Assembly: GCA_963575745.1 (NCBI GenBank)
Contig: CAUYUJ010020279.1
Span: forward strand, 62,001-126,000
Direction of reading: 5' to 3'
DNA length: 64,000 nucleotides
Source: Prorocentrum cordatum
Lineage: Eukaryota; Sar; Dinophyceae; Prorocentrales; Prorocentraceae
A model generated the notes under the pieces. The model did not search any database. It was not told the DNA's origin and was given only the letters and a program-made list of their open reading frames with translations. Made by a program: the position numbers and the translations under genes. The stretch's first letter is position 1. Each line of letters begins with the position of its first letter. Shown piece after piece: positions 29,794 through 40,790 of the stretch.

Positions 29794-30039
29794 CTTCTTC
29801 TTCTTCTTCTTCTTCTTCTTCGTCTTCGAATGCTTGGGTCCACAACCATCGCGGGGGGGATTCAGCTTCTGGGGGCCTAGGCAGGCGGCGGATGCGGGCG
29901 CAACCATCATCCAGCTGCGGCTCCCGCTCGCACCGCTAGGGGGTAATGTTATTGGCCGCATGCGCACCTGAAGTCATGACTTCGTGATTGCATTGGCCAA
30001 CTCCAGACTACCATGCCTCGCCGAGTAACAATAATAGTT

Positions 30040-30199
30040 TGAGGTCGGGCATGCCCCCTACAAGGCGGATGCTGGGCGGAAACTAACACATACTCCAGGC
30101 ATCTGTAGGACACGATGGATGATTTTTTAAAAAGGTACCCGAACCATTTCTTAAACTGTCCTTGAATCTTCCTCCTGTAGAGGGATCGGCCCGACTTGA
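30040..30199. mobile_element. Family A MITE, copy 6
   Basis: TTGAGGTCGGGCATGCCCCC + TACAAGGCGGAT at the left, CTTCCTCCTGTAGAGGGATC + GGCCCGACTTGA at the right. TTGA occurs at both ends. Family C copy 3 begins only about 9 bp later. Confidence 0.7.
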
Positions 30200-30207
30200 C
30201 AATATTA

Positions 30208-30370
30208 TGAAGGGGAACTGGAACACACAAATAAATACACACAAATAAAAATATCCCCCATATTTTCCCATATGTTCTGGGTTTTGGTCTTCCCCCCCAC
30301 TTCCCATATTTTCCCATATTTCCCTGGGGATCACCGATTAATTGTGTCTGTGTGTTTCTTTCCCTCCTGA
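30208..30370. mobile_element. Family C element, copy 3
   Basis: TGAAGGGGAACTGGAACACA + CAAATAAATACACACAAATA at the left, GTGTCTGTGTGTTTCTTTCC + CTCCTGA at the right. The interior has CCCATATTTTCCCATAT twice around GTCTTCCCCCCCAC. AATATT lies within a base of both ends. Confidence 0.8.
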
Positions 30371-30499
30371 AATATTGGCCCCCCACCCCCCCCAAGGGGC
30401 CCCGATGCCTCCAGAGCCGCCGCCCGCCGAGGCCCCCCGCGGATCGGCTGCCGAGGCGGTGGTCGTGGGTCACGCCACCCCTCGAGGCAGCCCCGGCGC

Positions 30500-30730
30500 C
30501 GGGGGGGGGGCGCCTCCCCCCCCCGCCCGCTCCCGAGTGCTTTGGGAGGCAACTGCTGGGAGGTCTTCGTCGGAGGGGGGCGCCTCCCCCCCCCCGCCCG
30601 CTCCCAAGTGCTTTGGGAGGCAACTGCTGGGAGGTGTCTTCGTCGGATGGGGGGGCCTCCCCCCCCGGCCGCTCCCAGATGTCAGGAGGCATCTGCTGGG
30701 AGGTCTTCGTCGGAAGGGCTCCAGAGCATA
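30500..30730 (+). repeat. 71-bp tandem repeat, three copies
   Basis: CTCCCGAGTGCTTTGGGAGG starts at 30530 and again, with CCCAAG, at 30601; a diverged copy starts at 30672. The unit contains GCAACTGCTGGGAGGTCTTC + GTCGGA and a C/G-run segment. Confidence 0.85.
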
Positions 30731-31130
30731 GAAGCCCCACTGGGGTGCTGCTGCGCCGGAAGGGGCCTCGGATTCAGCGGAGTGGAGCCGGATTCGGCAA
30801 GATTGAACAGGATTAGGCAGATGGTAAGAGGGATTGAACCGGAGAAATCGGATGTCGGACCAGGGCATAATGAGAATTGGACCTCCGAGGATTTGCATCC
30901 GAACAAAACGCTGCGTCGTGCAGCCTCCTGACCCCAGCAAGAGGGGAGGAGGAGAAGAACCAGACGTGCGTCGAATCGAACTTTTCGAGTCGCCAACCCT
31001 TTCGTCAAACTTCCCGCCACTGAGGTGCTCCACCCGTGGTCTGGCCGTCCTGGTGCCCAGAATCGAAACTGCGGTCCCCCACCCTTACCTTACTGCGCCC
31101 GTCCATCCTTTGACGAGAGGGGAGGAGGAG
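30731..31130. other. Intervening DNA, no gene
   Basis: GGATT/AGGATTAGGCAG-type motifs at 30770-30850 resemble 8990-9080 and 22800-22880. Nothing else recognised. Confidence 0.35.
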
Positions 31131-31450
31131 AGTGGAGGGAAAGAGGAGTGGTGGACTCACGGGCGAACGGGAGTGGGAGTGAGTGGGCGATGGGAGTGGG
31201 AGTGAAGGATGGGAGTGGAGTGGAGTGAAGTGGGCGATGGGAGTGGGAGTGAAGGATGGGAGTGAAGGGCGAGTGAAGTGGAAGAGAGGGGGAGAGGGAG
31301 GGATGGCGAGAGGCAGAGGGAGATCAGCGGGAGACAAAGAAAGGCGGGAGAGCGAGAACGAGCGAGAGGGAGAGAGAGACAGAGAGAACAAATGAAGAGA
31401 GAGAGAGAGAGAGAAACAAAAAAAAAAAGAGGACAGCTGAAGGGAGCGGG
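31130..31450 (+). repeat. Purine-rich low-complexity block
   Basis: GGGAGTGGGAGTGAAGGATG recurs in a roughly 50-bp tandem (31180-31265), then GAGAGAGAGA-rich DNA to about 31430. Confidence 0.85.
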
Positions 31451-32260
31451 GATCGGGCGCGGGGGAAGAGATGGGGAAGAGGGAGCTGGGGGAGGCGGGT
31501 GAGAATATGGCAGGAAATGGGGCCGAGTGCAAACGAGAGCAAGAGAGAGAGAGACGAAGGGCGATCAGACTCCCCTGCCCCCCGAGCGATTTACTCGCCG
31601 CATTGGCGATGCGTGGGGAATGCTGCGCGATCATTCGACCTCGGATCATGCGGCCTCATTTGGGCAGCGTGGAGCCTCGGCGCTGCGCCAAAGCCCTGCG
31701 TTGAAAAGCCACTCCGCCATTCCGTTTCAAATGCGGGGCGCCCTGCTGTACACAGCTCGGAGGCGAGGAGCGGGGGGGGGGCCGAGAGCATACCTACACA
31801 TCAAGCCCCCCCTCCGCACTCGCTTCGTGGCCAGGGGGAGGGGATGGGGTGATCCCCTCCTCTCCTCTCCTCTCCTCTCTCTCCTCCACCTCCTCCTCGC
31901 CCTCCTCCTGCGACATTTCTGCGCTCCCTCCGCCGTCCTCACTCCCCCTCCCAAGCCCCTGCCTCGGGGAAGCACTCGCGCGGGGCCGAAGGGGGAAGGA
32001 GGAGATGCTCCTCTTCCACCAGGCGGGCGGAGGAGGGGAGGTGCTGGGCGTGCAGACGTTTTTCTCCAAGCGTCTCCGACGCCCGGCGCCGGCTCCGCTG
32101 CCGAAGGACCCCGTGGAGACCTCTTGGCCCGCGCGCCCCGCGTGAACTCCTCGTGGCGGACTTCCCTTCGCGGCCCCCGGGGCGTGACGCGGGCCGATGG
32201 CTCGGAAGAGGCCCCAGCCTGATCCCCTACGGAGGACTGGCGACGCGCGCAGGGGAGAAG
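31451..32260. other. Intervening DNA, no gene established
   Basis: 31600-31650 has a loose match to the family L arm (GGCGATGCGTGG, GCTGCGCGATC, GACCTCGGATCATGCGGC). A CTCTCCTCCTCC run lies at 31857-31910. Confidence 0.4.
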
Positions 32261-32266
32261 GTGGTG

Positions 32267-32438
32267 GAAGAGGAGGAGGAGGAGGAGGAGGAGGAGGAGG
32301 AGGAGGAGGCCGAGGAGGCCGAGGAGGAGGAGGAGGAGGAGGAGGAGGAGGAGGCGGAGCAGGAGCAGGAGGAGGAGGAGGAGGAGGAGGAGGAGGAGGA
32401 GGAGGAGGAGGAGGAGGAGAGGGAGGGGAGGAGGAGGT
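32267..32438 (+). repeat. (GGA)n microsatellite
   Basis: GGA with GGCCGA and GCAGGA interruptions, about 170 bp. Confidence 0.95.
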
Positions 32439-32866
32439 AACGCAAGGAGCTACAGCACTGCCAAGACTGCGAGTGCAGCGCCATCGGGCGAGGCCCCAAG
32501 CCCGTGCTTGGGAAAGCCCTCCAAAAGCCTACCCTGTTCATTAATCCGCCAGACCTCACGTGGGACACCCTGGCATCTTCTCTGGAACCCCCCCCTATTC
32601 TCCTCCTCCTTCTCCTTCTCCACCATCTCGGGAGCTCAGCCAGCGACTGCCGTATGCGTAGCTCTACCCAATAGCCCAGACCTGGAAACAAAACTGTAAG
32701 TGACAATTCAATGCGAGAACATGGCGAGGGCTCAATTCTGGACAACAATCGGCTATCTGAATCCGCGCCTCTCGGAAATTCGCTGATTGGCCCTCTCTCC
32801 ACCTCGCCATCCTCCCCCCCCCATGAACGCTGCTGGCCCTCTCTCCTCAACCTCGTCATCCCCCCT

Positions 32867-32935
32867 CCTCCTCCTCCTCCTCCTCCTCCTCCTCCTCCTC
32901 CTCCTCCTCCTCCTCCTCCTCCTCCCCCTCTCCTC
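32867..32935 (-). repeat. (CTC)n microsatellite
   Basis: A pure CTC tract of about 66 bp. 32439-32866 before it is unique and without a recognised gene. Confidence 0.95.
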
Positions 32936-33119
32936 CTCTGCCTCCTCATTTCGAACTCCCCCTGCTTCGCTCTCCTGTTTCCTCCTCGTGATGCTTCTGC
33001 TGAGCGCCTCATCCTTGTGAACCTCCATCTTTGTCCTAGATGCTACTGCTGCTGCTGCCCACGCAGTGACCAGAGCCAATGCCACTACCACTTTCCAATT
33101 CCCATTGTCGGGGGTGTAC

Positions 33120-33224
33120 ATGACCACCCTTTTCAAAAACACCCCTCCCGAGGAGGCAAAAAGGAGCCCCGAGAGCGGATTCGCCAGACCACCTTGCACG
33201 GTGGGGGTTCTATCAATCCCCGAG
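33120..33224. mobile_element. Possible family J remnant
   Basis: GGTGGGGGTTCTATCAATCC + CCGAG resembles the family J right end (GGGGTTCTGTCCACCCCCGA). CACCCCTCCCGAGGAGG lies upstream. The left terminus is not convincing. Confidence 0.3.
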
Positions 33225-33510
33225 TTTTCGAATACTACAACCCTTGTCAAAATTCACCTCAAAAATGTCTGACGTGGTTGAACTGCTTGTCGGAAGATCT
33301 GGGGCCGAGTATCGATGAGTGCGGGGTACTTGCATGCGCCGCCCCTCCAATGTCGGTCGACGTCAAACTTTCGAGTCAACTTCGGTCAGACTATCTTTGC
33401 CCTCGCCCCGACATTGAAGGGGCGGCGTGTCGACATTGAGGGGCGCGCCGAAATCGAAATGACGTGCCAGCAACTTTTGAGGTTAATGTTGACGAGGGTA
33501 GTAGGGCCAC
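33225..33510. mobile_element. Element S, nested inverted repeats
   Basis: The outer pair is TACTACAACCCTTGTCAAAA + TTCACCTCAAAAATG and ACTTTTGAGGTTAATGTTGA + CGAGGGTAGTAG, about 34 bp. An inner hairpin pairs GCCGCCCCTCCAATGTCGG (33338) with CCGACATTGAAGGGGCGGC (33410). About 286 bp, no convincing frame. Confidence 0.65.
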
Positions 33511-33596
33511 TGACTACCACTATCGGGCACGAGCCAGCACGTATTGGGAATCCACGTGCCTGGCGCGCGGGCGCCATCGCCACGCATCGGGACTGG

Positions 33597-33719
33597 CCAT
33601 CGCTCGGACGTCCATTCCCTGTTTTTTTGGTTTCGTGCGTGGCTTTTTCGCCAAATGATCAAGGATGCTCCTCGATGGTCCTCGCCGAAGGACAACATGC
33701 ACACGTCCGAGCGATGCCA
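33597..33719. mobile_element. Family E MITE-like element, copy 3
   Basis: CCATCGCTCGGACGTCCATT at the left, CACACGTCCGAGCGATGCC at the right. GGATGCTCCTCGATGGTCCT + CGCCGA is identical to copy 1. Confidence 0.8.
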
Positions 33720-33919
33720 AGGGGACCCCCCCCGAAATATGAAGCCCGTGCTGCCCGACGTGGCGACGGAGCGCGCCGAGCCTGTCCGGAAACGGCGGGC
33801 CCCGTCGCTTGCCCACGCGCCTTCACTCCGCCGACCCCTTGTGGGTCCTCAGGCGAGCGAGATCGCTCCCCCCCCGAAGTAATCCCTTCCCAGGGCCCCA
33901 AACTGCGCGTTTACACAGG

Positions 33920-34070
33920 AGGCGTCTATGCACCGAGGCCGTGCCGAGCCAGGGTCATCCTGGCCCTGGCACGGTGTATACGCCCTCCTGGCCGAGGCCA
34001 CGAGGGTCTATACGCCATCCTAGGGCCCAGGATGGCCCTGGCCTGGCACGGTGGTGGTGTATAGACGCCT
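33920..34070. mobile_element. Element Y, TIR element
   Basis: AGGCGTCTATGCACCGAGGC + CGTGCCGAGCCAGGGTCATC at the left pairs with GATGGCCCTGGCCTGGCACG + GTGGTGGTGTATAGACGCCT at the right: an inverted repeat of about 42 bp. The interior holds a further TATACGCC pair. Confidence 0.7.
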
Positions 34071-34179
34071 TCGCCGGAGCGTTTGCCACCTCCCTCCCCC
34101 CCTCGGCCTCTGGCGACCCCCGGCCGACGTCACCAGGGGGGGCCAGGCCCTCCCTGGGCTCCTCTTGGAGCTCCAAGAC

Positions 34180-34800
34180 GACGGGCGGCCCCTGAGAGCT
34201 CCAAGACGGCGAAGGGAGCTTTAAGAGATCCCAGCCTGGCCGTAGGAGGCCCCAAAGGCTCCGATGAAGGGAAGACGCCCCAACAGAGGTCCCAGAGGCG
34301 CCCCAAGAAGACCCCGAAGGGCAACAATTATAGATCTTCTCTCTCTATATATATATATATCTCTCTCTCTCTCTCTCTCGATTTTTTGACAGTTTATATT
34401 GTGTCCGCCTTTTCAGCGTCCCCCCGCTCGAAACGGTCAAAGAGGCCTTGGCCCAAGGCCCGCCCCCAGACGCCCCCAAGATACCCCCAGAAAGGCCCCA
34501 AGTCGACTCCACGGGGGCCCCAAAACAGCCACAGAAGCCCCCAAGAGGGCCCCAACAGGCCCTAAGAAGGCGTCAGCACAATCCCAAGACTTGTCCGGGA
34601 AGGGGGCACCACCTGACATTTCGACCTCTTCACTTCAAGATGGTGCCATGGGCCCCCAACGTGCCTCCCAAGGGGCCCTAAGAGAAGAGGCCCCCGTATG
34701 CCCACATGGAGGCCCAAGAGGCCCCCAGGAGGCCCCAGAGAGACCCCAGAGAGGCCCAAGGAGGCCCCAAGAGACTCCTCAATGTATCCCAAAGGCCCCC
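34180..34800 (-). repeat. Repeat U block 3
   Basis: AGGCCCCAAGAGACCCC, GGCCCCAAAAGAGG and similar in the CCCCAAGA orientation, broken by a (TA)n/(CT)n run at 34340-34380. Confidence 0.55.
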
Positions 34801-34829
34801 GACAAGCATCCCAGCTGACCCCTACATGC

Positions 34830-35232
34830 ATCCGATCCGCCGACCCTTTTCTGGATGGTCCTCCCCCATCAGACCCCCCACTGCAAAATCAATCCCGCAC
34901 AAGCTGCTTCCTTCGCCTTTGCCTACGACCCCAAATGAATACTCGCCAACTCATTGCGCCTCTGCCCACTAACCAGTAACACCAACACGGGCAAATGACA
35001 GATCCGCGCACGAGGTACCCAATCAGCGCGCACGGTTCTCACGCATTTCTTTGTTGTTCAACGTTCGCTCAATTGGTGGCGGCAATCAAACAGTGACGGC
35101 TCGGCAACACCACCTCGAACAGGCAACCGGAAACATTCTGCATGCGCGGATCACCAGGGGCAACCACACCACCGCATCGGGACTTGGGCGACCTTTTTAT
35201 TCAACGAAGAGAACACGGCTACCACCTATACA
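34830..35232. other. Intervening DNA, no gene established
   Basis: A frame opening at 35051 continues into repeat F but its 5' part (35051-35230) shows no domain. Confidence 0.35.
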
Positions 35233-35396
35233 AGGACGCAAACAAACCTACCTCGGAGTTGACCACCCTCGCTTCCAAGAGATACCAAGCGACGCCAAAC
35301 TACGGCCTGCGCTGGTCATGCCGCTTGACGAGGAGGCGCGTGGTATGACTTGGGTTTGCCTGGAAGCGAAAGCGGGGTAGGAAATTCACGCTCTGA
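35233..35396 (+). repeat. Repeat F, copy 1 (164 bp)
   Basis: Begins AGGACGCAAACAAACCTACC and ends GAAATTCACGCTCTGA. The copy at 48382-48545 is also 164 bp, with about ten substitutions and no indel. One plus-strand frame is open in both copies (core peptide HPRFQEIPSDAKLRPALV, then PLDEEARGMTW). Most differences change the amino acid, which argues against purifying selection. It is immediately followed by a family E remnant. Confidence 0.85.
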
Positions 35397-35402
35397 TATA
35401 CA

Positions 35403-35502
35403 GAGCATGTGTCGGTGTCGTGCGTGTTTTTTTTTGCTCGATGGTCCAGGATGGTCCGCGATGGTTCTCGCCGAGAAAACATGCACACGTACGAGCGATG
35501 CC
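35403..35502. mobile_element. Family E element, copy 4 (left end decayed)
   Basis: GTCGTGCGTGTTTTTTTTTG, then GATGGTTCTCGCCGAGAAAA and CACACGTACGAGCGATGCC. The left terminus has diverged. Confidence 0.65.
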
Positions 35503-36030
35503 AAGTTTTACTCAGCGAAAAGAAAACGGCGACCACCTATGCAGACAGATGAAGCAACAAAGCGCGGAGGGAGAGAACATACATGTACAAGTTGGCTCCT
35601 CGTGCTGCGCGCGGCGGCTGCTCAGGGGTCTGGCAGCCGCGGCGGCTCACCTCCTCCACCTTCCCCTCCTCCGGCTCCTCTTCCCCCTCCACATCCCCCT
35701 CCTCCTCCTGTTCGTCCTCCTCCTGCTGCCCCACATCCTCCTCCACTTACTCCTCCTTCTCACAATCCTGTCTTTCCCCCCCCCCCACAACCTCGCTCTC
35801 GTTGTTTGCGTTCGGCCCGTCTCCCAGGAATTCCCCCCGAACACGCATTATTCGCAGGACCCGCACTCCAGGGAGCAATGTCTATCCGAACTTGCCAAAT
35901 TCTTCCCTGACGTCCCCGTCCTCCTCTTTTTTTCCGTATTTCTTATGCGCGAAACTCTTCCCTGTCGCACCCCGAAGCACGTCAGTAAGGCGTGCCGGGC
36001 GTGTCGCCTGTGAGTTCCTCGCGCTTCTGA
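35503..36030. other. Intervening DNA with a CTC-rich stretch
   Basis: 35655-35770 is CTCC-rich. No gene is seen. Confidence 0.4.
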
Positions 36031-36039
36031 TAGCCGTGA

Positions 36040-36245
36040 AGCTGAACAGTTGCAAGAGATTCGCGGATGGATGGCGGGCCGCCTTCGACATTTGGCTCCC
36101 GCCCGAACGCAACGCACATTCGACGTAACAAGTTGCAATAACTTCGCAGATGGAAAGCGGGTCATTTTCAAAATGCGGCCCTCGCTTTCGTACAACGCGC
36201 AATCATTTTAAACCTTGCCAGACCTTCGTGGATGGAGTGCGGCCG
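36040..36245 (+). repeat. Family I, two diverged units
   Basis: Two units with GATTCGCGGATGGATGGCGG or CTTCGCAGATGGAAAGCGGG + TCATTTTCAAAATGCGG, about 85-90 bp apart, match the tandem units at 40425-40790. Confidence 0.6.
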
Positions 36246-37660
36246 TGTCCCTCTCTCTTCTACCTCCTCCACTTGCGCGCTCTCGTCTTCTGCGTCCGCG
36301 TTCTCGACAAATTGGCTCGCAACCGCCGTTCGACGCCATCGCCTGTTTCATCTCCTCGAGTCGAACTTGAAATGGCATCCGGCACTCCGCTTGCACTTCA
36401 AGGCACCATTCTTCTGGGAACGCGCGAACTCCGGCCTCACCTCGAATTCGAAGTACGGAAGCTGCCCCAAGCAAATACCGAATGTCGCGCGCTTGTCACT
36501 CGCAATTTCAATGGGCATCGCGCGCACGAGTTGAACTTCAAGATGACATGCGCGAAACGCGGTCCACCAGCGAACCAGGATTTCGGGATGCTCCTCCTGC
36601 GAACGCCCGAGCACTCGTGTTTGCTAGGTTGCGCGCAGAGAAGCCGAGGCCCACGTAATTCACGCGTGCTACAGGGTCCGGCTTGAATAAGAAACCCTTA
36701 CTTTTCAAAAGGGCTCGGTCGTTCCGTTGGTTTGCACGCGTTCCGCTACCTTTTTGGCGGCGAGCCCCTTCTGGTGTTCCTTCGGATTTCGTAAACATAC
36801 TTGGAAAAAAAAGGGTTTCGTTTCTTGTACCTCCCTTCCCATCGTCACGTGCTCCGCGTCCCTTGCGCTGCTGATGCGGCCCCGCCGCGGGAACCCCGCG
36901 CGGCACGCCGCGGGCGTCAATTGTTGCTCCAATCGCGTCGCCGCACCGGCCGCTCCTTTGGCGACAACGCCCTGCTTGTCGCAGCCCCCGTTGACTACCT
37001 CTTTGCCTCTGCTTCCACGATCCTTGTTCGCTGATTTGATATAGTGGCCCGCGCCCTGGGAAATCGCCCGCCGACCTGGCGCGTAGCACGCCAGCGGCTC
37101 CGCTTCCGCCTCGCCCCCCTTCTGCGCATGTCCGACGCGGCCTCTCGCCGCTCCCTTTCGCGTTTGCTGATCGCAGGCCCTTTCCCACCCTCTTTCAACA
37201 GAAAAGCGCCAAGTCCTTCCAATCCGAACGTCGTGCGCAGACAACGTTGTCTTCCCACTCCGCGCGTGATGTGCTGGTTCCGCGCCGACGCATTCCCCGC
37301 GACGCTCCGCCCGGACGCACATGCGCTCGTCCGCGCCGCCCCGCCTCTCGGTTCCCCCGCGCCCACCGCCCCGCGCCTGCGCCCGCGCCCTGCGCGCCAC
37401 GCAGCGTTTGCCGCCGGCGAGGTCCCTCCCCGCCGCGCACTATCGGGCGGCCATGCCTCTGAAACTCCTACGTCGTGAACGTTTCCGCACCGCCCGTGCT
37501 CGTCTTGCGGCGGCCACTTCGCCCCCCCCTCTCTCCCCGCGCACGCTTTCCCCTTCGGAGGACATCCGACAGCTCCTTCGTATCACGGTGTCATTGCATG
37601 GTTTCCTCTCGACAGGGCGACCAATCAACAGGGCCCTCTCGCCGTCGCACTCGCGTGAAT
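36246..37660. other. Unique-looking DNA, no gene established
   Basis: Balanced base composition compared with neighbours. Frames of 100-230 codons exist on both strands at once with no recognised domain; the antisense symmetry suggests compositional openness rather than a gene. Confidence 0.4.
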
Positions 37661-37892
37661 GGAGCAGGGGCCGACCGTCCCAGCATCCCAACAGGCCCGC
37701 CTCGAAATGTTCCTCAAACCCAACAGTGTTCTCATAACGAGAGCAATATTCTCAGAACATAAGCCTGCTGCGATATATCAATACGGTCTCCGCCATATAG
37801 GTTCTAAGAGCACTTCGTGTGTACCAAGCCAGTTATTAAAACATTCGTTGGTGGGCCAATAGGCAAGCCAGGACGCTTCGCCACTGCTTGAG
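37661..37892 (+). mobile_element. Family T element, copy 2
   Basis: GAGCAGGGGCCGACCGTCCC at one end, GCCAGGACGCTTCGCCACTG + CTTGA at the other. The inner TTCTNAGAACA motifs are more decayed than in copy 1 at 16567-16803. Confidence 0.75.
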
Positions 37893-38085
37893 TGATGGCC
37901 ACGTAGCTGGGCATCCGACTCACGCCGCGCCCCCTCTCCATGTCCGCGATCACCGCGGGAATTGTCCACTCTAGTGCGAAGCGCGCCATCGCTGCCATCG
38001 ACGGTGCGATTACAACTTGGGGGTGCCTCACGGCGTGCACGAGTGTCTTTCGATACCCGCCCGAAGATCACGGACGCCTTCCCGA
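37804..38085 (-). CDS. Low-confidence coding candidate overlapping element T
   Basis: A frame with no stop runs about 90 codons and reads VVIAPSMAAMARFALEWT, then IPAVIADMERGRGVSRMP, then QAVAKRPGLPIGPPTNVL. The last segment lies in repeat T, and the same frame in the other T copy (minus strand near 16745-16803) reads QAVAKRPGSPMAPPKNVL. There is no recognised domain and no clear ATG start; the first ATG lies inside at MAAMARFAL. It could be an exon end, a decayed retrocopy or chance. Confidence 0.2.
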
Positions 38086-38744
38086 AGGAACCATTAAGGA
38101 CAGCCCGGCCCCCCAGCCTGGAATATGCCAGTCTTTCGAAAGAAGATCCAACACGGTGACTTTTGGCAGGTGCGACAGAAGCACATCCCACGTATTCATC
38201 CTCAATCAAAACACTCACATGTTTCGTGGCTGTTCGTCTACACGCGGCCTCCACCCGGCTCCCACACACACCACGACCACCCCAAGGCAGCACTTTGACT
38301 GCTGACACCATCAATGGGCAGACCCACGAATCCGCACAAGCCCCAACCCACAAAGAAAAAACAGGGCCACGGCCATCTGGGAAGGGGCAGTGGTCCTCTC
38401 CGACCCCCACGAAGCCACCGCGACAAACCATGGCTACATGAGCCCCCCAAACCCCGATACATATCTACGGGTCGGCGGATGTGGCGCAAGCCTGGATCAT
38501 TTTCCACGTCCGAAGTTGACGCGCTGAGCGGCAGCGTTTCTTCGGCGAACGCCTTGAAGAACTTGAAGCAACGTATCCAATGCCCCCAAGTACTACACGT
38601 TTGCTTCACATTGAATTGCAACACGTTCGAATGTCCCCCCCTACCCCCTACCCCCCACCCCAGAGTCGGCCCCAATCCGTCGACCCAAAAATGGAGGAAC
38701 CAATTTCTGGTCCCAACAGCCTATATCAACGTATGAAAAATGTG
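38086..38744. other. Intervening DNA, no gene
   Basis: Nothing beyond short CCCCTACCCC runs (38635-38660). Confidence 0.35.
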
Positions 38745-38890
38745 TGATTTGGGCCCCTTGGGCCTCTTGAGGGTCAACAGGCGCCAAGACGGCTCAAGAC
38801 GGCTCAAGACGGCTTCAATACGCGCCAAGACGGCCCCCAAACAGCACAAGATGGCCTGAAGAGGGCCCAGCAAGCCCCCAATGCAGCCCA
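38745..38890 (-). repeat. Repeat U block 4
   Basis: CAAGACGGCTCAAGACGGCT, CCAAGACGGCCCCC and similar. Confidence 0.55.
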
Positions 38891-38989
38891 AGCGGCCCCC
38901 CCGAGAGCGCCTCCTGATGGTAAAACGACCAAAAATAGGTCCCTTGGGTTTTGCAAAGATTTTAACGTTCTCGCTTTTTGTCGACTCTC

Positions 38990-39690
38990 AGAAGCCCATG
39001 ACGGCCCGCGTCCTGGGCGGCTGCGCCGCCAGCGGCCGCCAGCGCGCCGGGGTCGCGGGCCGCCTCCGCTAGGGAGGCGCTCGCCGCGCCTGCGCCAGCA
39101 GGGGCCGGCGCGGTTGCCAGCTGCGGCGCTCCGCAGCCGCCGCGGGCCGCCTCCTGGGAAGCGCTCGCCGTCGACCTCGGCGCTTGTCTAAAGGGCCGCG
39201 CGCGCTTGCAGGGGGAGCCCCCAGGCGCCGTCGAGCGCGTCGCACGACCTCTCGAGGTCGTGCTCGCTCGCGCGGGGGCTGTGCTCGCGCGTGCCCAGGT
39301 GCCAGCGGGCTTGGCTGGCGCGCCGAGCTTGCCCCCTAGCGCGCCCCCTGGCGGGGCGCTGGCGCCCCGGCCCGCGCTTAGGCCCCCGCCTGGCTCTGGC
39401 CCTGGCGCACGAGGAAGGCGCCGCCCCCGAGCTGCTCGACCGAACAGGCCCAGCCGGCAGCTCGCAAGATCTCGTGGAAATCAGCCGCCGTGCCCCCGCG
39501 CTCCTGCCACGCGGGCGTCGCTGGCGCTGCCGGCGGAGCCGCTGGCGCCGCGGGAGCTGGCGCCGCGGCAGCTAGAGCCAGCGGAGCCGTGGCTGTCCGC
39601 GCTGCTGCTGGCGCTGGCCCGGCCGCTGTCCGGGCGGCGGCGGCCGTCGCGCCGCGCCCCGCGTCGTCCGCTTCCTCCTCGCTCGTGTCA
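38990..39690. other. GC-extreme DNA, no gene
   Basis: Rich in GGCGC, GCCGCC and GCTGGCGC words. Frames are open on several strands purely from composition. Confidence 0.4.
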
Positions 39691-39946
39691 TAGATGTACG
39701 AGCGCCGCCCGCTGCTTGCGCCCCTTGCTCAAACGCGCACACACACATGCACCATTATGCGGGTGCTCACTCGTCGCCCAGGACCACTGACCAGCCATAT
39801 CCAAGCCATATCCAACGCCTCCTCCTCCACCTCCTGCTCCGCTTCCTCGCCCGTTCACCTCCCTCCTCATACGTCCTCAAATCTCCGTCCTCCGTCCTCA
39901 TCCTGCACCTCCTCGGATCGGTCCTCCTCTTCTCCTCCCTCCTCCT

Positions 39947-40055
39947 GCTGCCCCTCCTCCTCCTCCTCCTCCTCCTCCTCCTCCTCCTCCTCCTCCTAAT
40001 CCTCCTCCTCCTCCCCCTCCTCCTCCTGCTCCTCCTCCTCCTGCTCCTTAACACT
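39947..40055 (-). repeat. (CTC)n microsatellite
   Basis: CTCCTC interrupted by TAATCC and TGCTCC, followed within 10 bp by family H copy 4. Confidence 0.9.
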
Positions 40056-40062
40056 CGGGAAA

Positions 40063-40148
40063 ACAAGAAGGCACCGATACTGCAACTCCGCGGACCTCTT
40101 CCAGGCTGCGTCCCGACCAGAACTTCGGAGCGGACCCAGCCACCTCCT
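40063..40148 (+). repeat. Family H dispersed repeat, copy 4
   Basis: GGCACCGATACTGCAACTCC, GCGGACCTCTTCCAGG, CAGAACTTCGGAGCGGACCC. The most diverged of the four copies. Confidence 0.5.
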
Positions 40149-40424
40149 CTGATACACCTCAGATTCCTGATCTCTGATCAGGGTTCGGGCTAATTGAACA
40201 ATGGTGATTGGGTTCTCGCTTCCCACGTTACGTCTTCGCTTCGCTTCCGCTGCAACATGCCCCCAAACCCCGTTTCGCTCGAGCCCTGCTCTCTCCTCCT
40301 GGCACATCCCCGAATCCTAATCCTCCCAAGTGCCTTCTCCTTATGAATAGCTACTCCCTGTCCGACGTCAGTTTTTAAGGCGGGCTGGGCGTTTCGTCTG
40401 AGACTTCCACACCATGTATGACCT

Positions 40425-40790
40425 TGAATCTTAAACATTGGCAACAGCTTCGCAAATGGAGGGCGGGCCGTTTTCAAAATGTGGCTCGCGCCTTAGCGCC
40501 GCGCAATGTCTTGTTTCAGAAATTTGTACCAGTTTCACGGATTGAAGGCGGGTCGTTTTCAAAATGTGGCTCTCGCCTTAGCGCCGCGCATACTCGTTTT
40601 CAGAATTCGTGAGCGCTTCACGGGCTGAAGGCGGGTGGTTTTCAAAATGTGGCTCTCGCCATAAAACCGCGCACATTCGTTTCAAACTTCGAAGCGGTTT
40701 CACGGATTGAGTACGGTGCCTTTTCAAAACGTGGTTCTCACCTCAGCGTCGCGCGCATTCTTGAATAGAACTTGTAGGAGTGTCACGGAT
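40425..40790 (+). repeat. Family I tandem array, 82-85 bp unit
   Basis: GTTTTCAAAATGTGGCTC starts at 40470, 40555 and 40638, and CTTTTCAAAACGTGG at 40720. Each unit has TTCACGGATTGAAGGCGGGT and GCGCCGCGCA. Four to five units. Confidence 0.85.

Noticed and set aside
36208-37400. Overlapping 100-230 codon frames on both strands
   Set aside because: Sense and antisense are equally open, no domain is recognisable and parts overlap family I units.
38745-38890. Spliced-leader relic (GGCTCAAG) as a dinoflagellate marker
   Set aside because: GGCTCAAG here is part of the repeated CAAGACGGCT word and lacks the rest of the leader; the same applies at about 25490.
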